DNA of 64,000 nucleotides. Source: Ectocarpus siliculosus (lineage: Eukaryota > Sar > Phaeophyceae > Ectocarpales > Ectocarpaceae). The position numbers and the translations under genes are program-made. The notes under the pieces were generated by a model, which was not told the origin of the DNA, did no database searches, and was given only the letters and a program-made list of their open reading frames with translations. The DNA is taken from the NCBI GenBank assembly GCA_000310025.1, contig FN649726.1, forward strand, positions 3,579,314 to 3,643,313, given 5' to 3'. Shown piece after piece: positions 1 through 10,179 of the stretch (its first letter is position 1; each line of letters begins with the position of its first letter).

Positions 1-805
1 CCAGGGTCACATAGGAGGGGGGTAAACACCGGGGCTTTTTCTTAGTTGTATTTTTATTTCGTGCCCCACCTTCCTCCTGCGATGCGTGCTGATTTTCATT
101 TTTTATCACGAAAAGGGTCCAGCCGTCCCTTTCTCTCGTCAACGGACAACCCTCAATAGGCCGACGCCCGTGCGTGAACAACTAACGCATGAATACTACT
201 CGTTGTCCGATTATGACGCACCGGATGCTGCTGTAAGGGTGTGCAAACATCGAATCATGATGATGACCGGACTCCGCATCTATTGCATAGTGAGCCATGG
301 TGTGATATATATTGCCATTGATCTTTACTCGTAAATGAAAAGGTTGTCGACATTGTATCGTGTTGTTGGTATAGTGCTACTGCTATACCACAAATTAATT
401 GCCATGAATGAACGCGTGACGCTACTCTCTGTATTTCGCGTTCCATACTCTCGTAGACCGGATTCGCACATAAGAGTTCCTAGCAATTTTCCTCGTCACC
501 TCTTGAGAGGAGAATTTAGCTGCCCTCTGGCCTGAGGGAGAATATCCTATGTTGATCCCATGCATACTACAGCGCGTATTCACTTTGACCCAAGCAGACG
601 TGCGAGATGTCTCGTGTTACTTTACTCTGCTGTGCTACAACTGAGATTCTTCAAATTTCAATGATCTACAAGAATCAGACAAAAAGGCTGACACATGGGG
701 AGCCATACCAACGGACGTCGTTGTGCCTAGACTAACGCGTACGTTTGGTTCTGAACTGACGGCGGCAACAGTCGAATGGTGTCCAATTGAACACATATGC
801 CGTAA
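1..805. other. Non-coding, no gene seen
   Basis: Only short overlapping open frames occur here, with no splice-linked coding pattern or recognisable protein. Nothing specific is supported. Confidence 0.5.
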
Positions 806-1575
806 GTGACACAAGAAAGCACACCCCGGTGATAAGATTTTGGAGTTTCAAAAACTTATCACCGGGTGTGCTTTCCTGGAATGGGTGTGCTATCTTGTGT
901 CACCGGTGTGATAAAGTGCACGTTGACGGAGCCCGCAATCAGGGGATGATGTGATAAGTCAAGGGTGTGTGATAACATATTCACCTACTCCACCATTCCT
1001 TGAAGGAGTGTGATCAATGAGGGGGGGGGTGATATCACTCAGCAGACAGACTGTTGTGCGGTCCTCAACCGACGATGTTGTGCGGGCCTCGGCGGACGTA
1101 GTTGAGCTGGCTTTGGCAGCACTTGCGGCGGCGGGTTGCTTCGAGAAAAATGATGCGATCGCGCGTGGAGACGCCGGCGCAGACGTTGATGGCACCGTCT
1201 GAGCGACGTCACTTCCAGCAGAGTTGTGTCAGGAGGGTTGTCTACCTCCTCCACCTCCGTATTGTCCTTGTTTGGGTGCATACCAGTTCGTGCGCATCCG
1301 TGCCATCAGCCACCAGCCACCAAGGAATATGACTCTCATGCAGTAAACCAGGTTATTTATTTTAGAGTCATATTCTTTGCCAGCCACCACGTGGGATAAT
1401 GGTGGGGTCTCCGTGATTGGAAATGCGGCGTAACTGAAGGGGGTGTGCTATCTTGCGTCGACGGTGTGATCAATTGGTGTTCTTCTCTGAGCCCACAAAA
1501 AAAATCACCGGGTGTGCTTTCCTGGAGGTGTGTTGGGGGTGTGCTATCTTCTGTGAGTGTGCTATCTTGTGTCAC
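806..1575. mobile_element. MITE-like element with terminal inverted repeats
   Basis: The left end reads gtgacacaagaaagcacac (806-824). The right end reads gtgtgctatcttgtgtcac (1557-1575), its reverse complement except for one base. A further copy of the right end lies at 885-903, so 806-903 alone folds into a hairpin whose inner stem pairs ccggtgataag with cttatcaccgg. The block tcaccgggtgtgctttcctgga occurs near 857-879 and again near 1505-1526, and partial ends lie at 1443-1460 and 1539-1557. No open frame inside looks like a transposase and no clear target-site duplication was found. It is probably a non-autonomous DNA element or a nest of related ones. Confidence 0.6.
1325..1375. repeat. 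Short inverted repeat (hairpin)
   Basis: The arms gaatatgactct (1325-1336) and agagtcatattc (1364-1375) are exact reverse complements around a 27-base loop. The word gccagccacca, or nearly so, flanks both sides. The hairpin sits inside the 806-1575 element and could be the remnant of a second insertion. Confidence 0.5.
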
Positions 1576-2154
1576 TTGCGTTATGCAAGTTGAATCTGAC
1601 TTTATAACCTTCCCCCCCCACCCACCCCGTGCCATTTTTTCAACCGTTTCTGATACGATCAGATCAAACATTCCAACAGCCCAAAAACCGGAGACCAAGA
1701 AGCACCATGAGCCACAGCACTGCGGACTTGTTGGCACAACGGGCTAATCACCCAAGGCTCGGAGAACTAAGGAGAAGAATGGGCATGTAGCTGTTGTTGT
1801 AGCTTGTTGTGTTCTTTTTGGTCGTACATCATTGTGCGTTGAACTTGTTTTTTTTCTTGTTGATTGGTTCGGTTTTTACCTTGGTTTGGATTGACTTGTT
1901 GGTTTGTTCTGTCACTCTTTTTGTGTGCGTTTGTTTTCCCAGGCGGAGCCCACCCGCCCCCGCCCCCGACTCTTGTTGCTTTTGTGCGGCGTTCTTTGGC
2001 AAAAGAGACCGGATAGTGATTTCGCGGCCATACCCCGAACCACTCCAAGCTGTATTCTGTTCTTCAGTTGCAGTTGCATAATAGTTGCAGTTGACCGATG
2101 GCCCCCCCTCATACGCAGGGAAGCTGGTTCTTGGAGAGGAAACACCGGTGATAT
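1576..2154. other. Non-coding, no gene seen
   Basis: T-rich and G/C-rich blocks with overlapping short frames only. No supported gene. Confidence 0.4.
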
Positions 2155-3912
2155 TTGAGGCCAGATACTGCTGAATCCATGTATAACACGACCGTCTGCT
2201 TTCTTCGTACAAGCCTCCGCCGTACCCTACCCCCCCACCCCCCACCCCGTCCTCCGCTCGTTCTCGAATCCGACCGGATTGTGCAGACGAAGGCGGAGCC
2301 CCAGCTTGAAGAGAATGCGGTCACCACAACACCCACCAACGGCATCTCCTGTGTAGAGCCCGTCTGCACAAAAGCACGCGGGCATCAGAATTTGGCGGCG
2401 GCGGCCGTGGGTGCAATATATGTCGGCGCTCGTAGACAGGAGGGCGGCAGTGGCGGCGGTGAAGTAATCTCAACATCGATGGCAGTACGCGACAAGCCGC
2501 CGGGGAGGAAGTTCACCTTCAAGCTTAAGGGCAAAGCTAGCAGGGTTGGCAACCACGCACCGCCCCCTCTCCCAGCGGTTTTGGCGGAAGCCGCAGCGAT
2601 CGCCGACGCTGAAGGGGACACACTCTTCACAGCTGTGGCGGCGGTAGCGGCAGCAGCAGCAGCATCGCTACCCCTCAGCAGCGGCACCAGCACCAGTAGC
2701 TGTGGCTGCCTGTGGGGGTCGGCCGATCGACCTCGATGGTGATCCATCCAACAGCGTGGTCACACCCTGAAATGAGCGCGCCTGACTCTGACAGTGCCGG
2801 GGCAAGCACCGGGGGCTTCAAAGTCAGCCGTCGCAAGGCTTCTTCCGCCTCTGCCCCCGCGGCCCGCCCCGTTACCCCTGCCGTGTCCAACAACGTTGGG
2901 CGTGTGAAACTAACGTGCTCCAGGCCGCTGCTGACGAGCGATGGCCATGCCTCTGGCAGCAGACTAGAGAGAGCCATGCGTAGCGACCCGCGCCTGGCCA
3001 AGATGTGGTGGGACGGGCCTCGTGATGGTATCAGCTATCGTCGAGGATGCGGCGGGGGGCACAGGGCTGCCGGGGATCACCTTCACCCATAGCCCTGGAA
3101 GCTCACCATCGAGGCATTGGGGACTAAGATTGACGTCACAGCGCCAGCGGATGCGAAGAACCAAGATGGATTTGTCGCTGGTTGCGGGGGGAACGTTGGG
3201 TTGAACCCCATCAAGAGGCTCAGACACCACCTGCAGAGACTGGACGACCATATCGATGCGAAGGCCAAGGGTAGCTAGAAGACTTCGGTGGATCGACAAC
3301 CTCGAACAGAAGCGCACCGTCCTGCGCCAGATGGACGACATCCTCGAGGAGGGCGACTTTATCTTCAATCCTGCCTTGGGGGATATCTGGAAATAGATCC
3401 GCCGCTGCCCGTCCACGATGACGGTTCCGGCGAGTGGAACACGGGGTTCGCTACCCCCACCATCAAGTTGTACGTTCTGATGCGTCGTGAGCGTCTCGCC
3501 AACACGTGCGAACTGGCGGTTCCAGAGAACCGCGAGTACGCCGACGCGGCTGCGGCTGCTGCGGCTGCTGCTGCGGCGGCGGCGGAAGGGAGCGAGGACG
3601 AGGAAGAGGACGAGGAGGACGAAGAGGAGTGGGAGGAGAAGATGTGGCGTGGTCAAACTGCCCCATTTAGCGATGACTGACACAAAATACAAGCGCGGTC
3701 TCAATGGGATTGTCTACATGGCGCGCGAGACGGAGGATCTGGTCTATAGGGTGGTGAATCGGGTGGTCCACGTCGCGGTGGGTGGACCACAGGAGACAGC
3801 CGTGCAGGACTGGGATGTTTATCCCCCTGGTCAAAGCAAGAAGGAACGAAGGCAAGCATTTCTGGCGAAGGAGGCCGCCGAAGACTTCTTCAGGCGCAGA
3901 AACCCTCTTTAG
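2155..3912 (+). pseudogene. Decayed protein-coding sequence, family not recognised
   Basis: A run of protein-like segments lies on this strand, each in a different frame and joined by stops. They are 2155-2742 (contains KFTFKLKGKASRVGNH), 2712-3092, about 3097-3279 (contains a helical stretch RLRHHLQRLDDHIDAKAKG), about 3270-3393 (contains LRQMDDILEEGDFIFNP), 3288-3680 (an alanine run, then an acidic run) and 3487-3912 (contains NGIVYMARETEDLVYR). The breaks do not fall at convincing splice sites, so decay by small indels is the simplest reading. A very intron-dense gene or poor sequence quality are alternatives. No function can be assigned. Confidence 0.4.
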
Positions 3913-6103
3913 TGGAGACATACGTACTTACGCACGGGTGGAGGGAGAGTGGGAGGGGGAGGGACAACGTCGAACGGCGAACTCTGTCCTACCGCACCGA
4001 ATGTGCCTGTGGAGGGTTGGGAGTTGAACATGCGCGAGGGCGGAGGTGAGGGTCAACGTTCGAGGCCATCTCGTGGTTGTTGATGTGGATGGTTCTCGTA
4101 GCGAACGAAAAGGGAGGGGTGGTGGCGTCATAATCTTGGGGGAAATGCTTGAAAGAGCCTAGGATACAGGGTAGAACACGGAGGGAGGGTAGAGACACGA
4201 ATCTGGCTCACCCTTGTGTGTCAAGAGTTTGTTAATGATTCTACAGGTAGCGGCTGACCGACTAAACTTGCAGTCCATGCACAGCGCTTTCGTGTTGGTT
4301 TTCAGCAGACGAAGGACCACGACAGCAGTACACGCGGTATGATGCGTCCATCTCTCTCATCGAGCATGACCCTTCGCCACACCCGATTGTTTGTGCGATA
4401 CAGTGCGCTTTCTTTCATACTAGCACATGAACAACAGAAAATGGAAGTGCATGGTCGTCATTGTCTCGTTTTCTATTCTAGAGGAGAAAGGGTGGGAAGG
4501 AAGATGAGGGGGAATGAAGCCGATGAGCAACGCATGTTTAATACATGAACGAGTAGGTGGATCACTTGGCGTGGTGAGCATCGTGTTATTGCTGTTTCTT
4601 TCCGGACAGGCCAGAACTGCGTAGAACTGCCTTAGCCTAAAATATGACTGAGTATATTGCTGTTTTTCATAATGTAAACCTTGTGCTCTTGTGTCGTACT
4701 CCACCACCCACCTGGGTTAGCGTTTGCCGGGCATGTTTGGTGGCGTTTGCGGCAGCGAAGGGGCCAATGAACATAATAAACGAGTTGCCGTCAACCGCAA
4801 TCAACGAAAGTCGACGCCGAGCTACCGGCGGTCTATGGAGTCAAGTTGTTGGTTGGGCTGATGTCGGCATCCGTGCTTGTTGAAGGTGGCAAACGGTTGC
4901 GTAGGGTAGAACGGGGTTCTTGAGCATTCAGTTTGGGTAAACCTTGAGTTCCCTTGATGGGCCTTGGAGGAAAGGAAGCGCGCCATGCCATCCATCCCGT
5001 CTACCGGCCAAATGATTACTACCGTAGCATTTTTGTACGGGGGTTGGGGGGGGGGGGGGGTCTCGACTTGCGGGAAGGCAAAGGTGGTAAGTTGCGCAAC
5101 TACCAGCAGCAATCGGCGGGACGCGCGTGTCAAGGCTGTCTTCATTTATAGAAAGCAGGCTACCTCCGTGTATCTCGTCGAAGTCATCAACGCAACCAGG
5201 AGCTCTTTCTTTTCCCTGACTTACCTACATGTGTCTAATGAATTCCTCTGGCGGTGTGAGGTGGGATGACGAATAGGTATTTTGCATGCCGTTGTAGATC
5301 CATGCTACTTTCATGCCCCACCCAACAAGCGTGTGTGAGGCGAGGTTGGAACACGAGAAGAGTTAACGTAATTTATAAGTGGTGAGCGGTGAATGGTGCG
5401 GTATGGTGCCGATCACAATAAAGTATTATATTTTGTCTGACTTTTGAGGTGTGATTTTTTGTTGTGTGATTTTTGTTGGCGTGTTACAATCACACGCCGA
5501 AAAAGCACAGTATGTGGAGTTCGTCGAATCGTGTCGTGCGTGGACTGCTTGGTTGTAGATACCAAAACTACGGCGAAAAGTAAAGGGTTCGTAGGGAAAG
5601 GGAATTGGGATTGAGGCCCGTTCAGCATGCCTCAGACCACGGGTTTGCTTGGGTGGCGGTCCTGTTGGCGGTCCGAGCGACGCATTTCTTTGAATTTATG
5701 AAACGATAGCGATGATAGTTTGAGAAAAATATGTACATCATCAAGTGCTATTCCCACCAACGACACAAACACCTCAGACACAGAGCATCAGCTGACACGC
5801 GAACGAACCTTCTCTCTCGTGTGTTCCCTAAACGTAGGGTTGAGACTAATCTGAAGACTACCGCCACGCGCAAGGTGGGAACCGTACTCCCCTGAACCTT
5901 TGCGCTCCCTTTCTTTGTTCATGGTCCGGACGAGAGTTGCTGCGTGTAACGTGGAGTTGATTCCACTACCCCCCTCTTTTTCAGTAGCACACAAATTCCA
6001 AGTCAGGCCTAGTACTAATTTTTGTATCATGAAGCAACTCACCCGTTGTAGGTACAACTCCGGTTGTAGCACCATCCACCTGCTCTGCCGCTTTCGATTT
6101 TGG
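3913..6103. other. Non-coding stretch, no supported gene
   Basis: Only short scattered frames. It includes a G homopolymer near 5046-5060 and a cluster of gtgtgat words near 5445-5500 that resemble words in the 806-1575 element. Confidence 0.4.
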
Positions 6104-7161
6104 CTAAATCCACGAGCATACGCCCGCATCTGGGTCTCGACTCAGTCTCGGAGAAGGTAGTCGTACCAGTAGCGGATATACCGACTGCCGAGCGACTGTA
6201 TCCACCAAACCACCCCACACCCAGCCTAAATAGTACTGCACCCCTCTGCAGCAATGAGCTGTCAAGAGCAACAGGCCCGCACACGCCTGGGTGCAACAAC
6301 TGTCCGAGATCTCCACGTGCTGTATCTCGTCATCCACGTCCATGCTTTCATCTTCGTCCAGAAGCCCAGCTAGCCGCTGGCCTTGGGGCGTGTCTTCGTA
6401 GAAGGGTACCGCGAGATCGCCAAAACATGTCACCGTTGTCACTAAGCAGATAATATTCGTCAGTGCAAGCTATTTCGTGAACGCAACAATACGACGGGAA
6501 CACTGCAGATGTGACGGAAACGTGAAAATCAATTTTTCCGTCATCGTCTTTGTCCCTGGAATCGCCCTCTATCATGCCCTGCCCACCGTCGTTCCTCTCG
6601 TCCGTACCCACCAAGCTCGTCTCACCGCCCCCAACGCTCTCGTCATCCTCCCTCCCCGCACCCATCGCTGCCAGTGTCACTCTCTCGTTGTCGCTGGAGC
6701 CTACAGCGTCCATGACGGTGTGCCTCTTGTCCAATCCCTCCAACACGATTCAATCGTTGTCTGAGCCATCCACACTCATCGCTATGCCACTTCTCGAAAT
6801 GGCGAAACCGCTGCAATAGTAGTCTGGACCATTGCCGACAATTTCCATGGCTGGCTACCCCCACCCATTGCGTGATCACCACACACGCTGGGCAGACGCT
6901 GTCGATGCGTATTGGTTTCTCTCCTATCGGGCTTGTGCTACTGCCTGAGCCAAACGTCCCGTTGTTCTCCATCCTCAGTCTTCCAGATGCACCTACCCTT
7001 AGCCGCCGTCCCTCCCCAGCTCTCGAGGCACTCTCCCAGGTCCTTGGGTATGACCGCCCGCCCCCACTCCCCCACAGGACCGTAATCGTAACGCCGCTAG
7101 TTACGAGGGCGAGGTATGGGAAGGAGATAAAAAGGTAGCCAAAAAGCTCAAGGCGGTGCAC
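6104..7161 (-). pseudogene. Possible decayed coding sequence, not recognised
   Basis: Reading leftward, 7161-6643, then 6746-6348, then 6442-6104 give protein-like stretches in different frames. The middle one is acidic (contains SRDKDDDGKIDFHVSVTSA). A similar word (GSDND, then GSSDNE) appears twice near 6690-6770, once before a stop. No splice sites clearly connect the pieces. It could also be chance open frame. Confidence 0.2.
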
Positions 7162-7384
7162 ATGAAAGCAACGAAATCATCCAAAAATGCTCTTGTATTT
7201 AGCACACAAACAAGTAAATAAATGCAGCCGTCAGGGCAGAACTGGGGATCCAATCCCTACGATCGGGAAGGGACGCAAGGAAGCAAAAATGGCAGTACCT
7301 CGTGTACGGTATGGGATAGGAGAGGTTGCCGAGGATAGCTTGGAGGCAAAGTGGGCGAACAAGAAAGGGGCAGACACCCTGTTG

Positions 7385-7429
7385 AAGCACGATGACCACT
7401 AGACTAGTAGTCTAGTGGTCATCGTGCTT
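7385..7429. repeat. Perfect 21-base inverted repeat
   Basis: The arm 7385-7405 is followed after 3 bases by its exact reverse complement at 7409-7429. The stem would fold into a very stable hairpin. It forms the left end of the element at 7387-7734. Confidence 0.85.
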
Positions 7430-7734
7430 CTTAAAAAAAGTTAACGCCCGAGTCCGTCAAGCTATTTTTCAAGCCACGAACACGTCCCCCCAGGGTTGCC
7501 ATCCCTGTTATCAGTGCTGTCTTGCCCGGTCCGCGGTACAACAAGAGGTTCATCGGCGTAATTTTGCCAAGCCTCGTCAGACTTTTATTCCCATAGACTA
7601 TATATATCGTGCGCAAACCAAATCCCCACAGGATAACATCAAAGTGCTCAAGGGAGATTCGACGTTCGTTAAGAACCACAATAACCACTAGACTACTAGT
7701 CAGCGGCTGACTAATGGTGTAGTGGTCATCGTGC
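7387..7734. mobile_element. Foldback/MITE-like element, about 350 bases
   Basis: The ends are gcacgatgaccact (7387-7400) and agtggtcatcgtgc (7721-7734), exact inverted repeats. Each end also carries its own inverted repeat: perfect at 7385-7429, imperfect at about 7683-7730 around cagcggctg. No transposase-like frame is inside and no clear target duplication flanks it. Confidence 0.6.
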
Positions 7735-9087
7735 ATCTTGACAGTTTGTGCTACGGAAACACATTTTCACATTGTAATTTGAACGCACGCCAGCCCAAAC
7801 CTCTAACACACTTTTCTTGAACATTGTGATGCACCCCTCTGGCCAGTCCCTACAGAACCAATGTTTAGGCTGCTATGTAGGGCAACACAAAAGACCCCAA
7901 GTTACCTGATGTTTTGTGTGCAGACGTGGATACTTCAGGCAAGGGCGTACACCGAAAACGTCAAAGTCTAGAACCCACACCCAAACACTACTCGCCCTGC
8001 ACGCCCCCGCCACAAAAGATGATATACGTACGGTGCCGACGCTTGCAGTGGAATGGGTATGGTGGACCAATCATCGATCGCTATCTGGTGATGCGCCGCG
8101 CGATCCTTTTACAGACTAGAAGCTGGAATGTGTGCAAGCTGCTTTCGCCCCAACGATACGCGTTTCAAGCATTATTTATTTCCACCCACGCTGGATACTA
8201 TATTTCCCACACTCCCGTCATATCGTTGCCAACGCTTAGCTTTGCGTTCAGTCTACTCTACCCCCTTCCCCAAAACCAGAAAACAAATGTCAGTCTAGAT
8301 CGCGACTGTATACGCCTAATTACTGCAGTCCGTAGTCGGTAGCGTCGTGGCCCCCACGAACATGAAAACCACCCCACAGACGGCGGAGGGAAGGAAGGAC
8401 ACCTTGCCAATGCCCCTCTCATAGTACCCAGTGCCTCCAGACTGTCTAGCCACTCGCACGCAAGTGTGCCACGCACCCAAGACGAAACACGCATGTCTGT
8501 TGTCCTTTATCCCTTCACTCTACTCCTTAGTTCCTCGAGGTGAGGGTTGTAAGCTGATCGTCGTGGCCGAACGAAGTTCGAGAAGCTTGTGTCTACTATC
8601 CCATCTGTTGGTCCGCGCTTGCTCGCACATACCCCCGGCTGGAGGAAAACACAAGCAAACACAAACCGTGCGATCGTGTTTGATGCACACTGTACGCCTT
8701 GCCCTTCACCCCACACGCCAGTACGACAACAATGCGTTGATTCTCCCTCCCTGATATGTACGGTAAATGGACTAACATCGCTATATTGGCGCCTTCCTAC
8801 ATCAGAGGTCTACCGAGAAACAGTATTTCGTGATTGGAGGGTGGGGGCGGGGGGTCAACGCTCAGTCACCTTTTGGCAAACACGCAGAAGTGGTTGGTCC
8901 AGTTGGCAATATTCCGCAAGAGAGACCAATCGCCGTGTCTGCCTCTCCTTGCTCAGTCGGACATAAGGGTAGCAAACACATCCGTTCTCCGCCAAGAGCA
9001 ACAACAGACAACTGTACAGTCACCTGTCGAGGGGACCTTCGAGAGATACCGTTGAGCTGAAAACGCCTACGCCCGTTCCCCGGGCAT
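7735..9087. other. Non-coding; 3' flank of the alpha-kinase gene
   Basis: No supported coding sequence. The right part is likely the 3' untranslated region of the leftward kinase gene that ends at 9088. Confidence 0.4.
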
Positions 9088-10133
9088 TTACTCTCCAAAA
9101 CCGAGCAGCCGGCAAACGTCGTTGCACCGATGGGTTTTGAAGAACTTGTTCATGCCGCTCTTGCCGAGGTCCGTCTTCCCATAGACTTGCGTCCGTCCGG
9201 ACTTCGATCTGTAGTGGATTACGGGGTCCGTGAGCTCGAACACTCCCGCGCGATCCTCACCGGGAGCACTGCTCGAAAGTACACCCCGCAGATCGCACAC
9301 CAGCATCTTGCGACGAGTCTGCCAGTAGGAAAAGTGGGAGAACGCCTGCGGGTAGCACTCCGCTTTAGGAGCAAAAGACCTGGACGGCAAGCCGCGAGGC
9401 CCGCGGAGACCCCGATTGCGAGCGCTGCCGTCAATGTGACCTTCGTCAGATCTAGCGGAGGACGGACGTTTCCCCAAACTGACCCCGGCGGCAGCCGGTG
9501 GGTTGTTAGCGCAAGCGCTCGACCCCCCAAGACCATCACCGAGCGTTCTCGAGGCGGCGGGAGTGGGCAAAAGGGCTGTGACACCAGCCGTCGCCATCTT
9601 GGACCCGGGTCTGAACGTGGTGGGTGCAGAGGAGTGGAATGCGCCGGCGGAGGCCGAAGCAGCCGGAGCTCCGAAACTGTTGGGCGCGGGTAGCGAGGGA
9701 GCGTCTGCCGCCGGGAAGCTGCGGAAACAGCCTGTGCCCCACGCACGGTCTGCGGTCGCGCGAGCTTGTCCGACAGGCAACGACGACGGAGGGAGAGGAG
9801 GCTCGGGTCCAAAATTGCACCCCCCAGGGGCAGCGGTGGCTGAGCCGGGGGTTCTAGAAGCAGCTTCTTGGCGTGCTGCCGTTGCGTCCTCCTCGGAGTC
9901 GTGGTCCTCGGGTTCGTCCTCCTGCGCGGGTTCGAAGTCGTCGGATTCGAGGAAAAGGGTGATCGCGGCGTCGGGGATCCAGTCCGTGGCATCCAGGAAC
10001 TCGGACGCGGTAACGCGCGAGTCCACCAGGGTGACGTCCTTGAAGGTCTCGAGCGCCTGACACCGCTCTCGAGCTTGGGCCTCGCCTGATTTGACGGCAG
10101 GGCGGCGGCTAGCGGCAGAGGCAGCAGCAGCAC

Positions 10134-10179
<46 letters not shown>

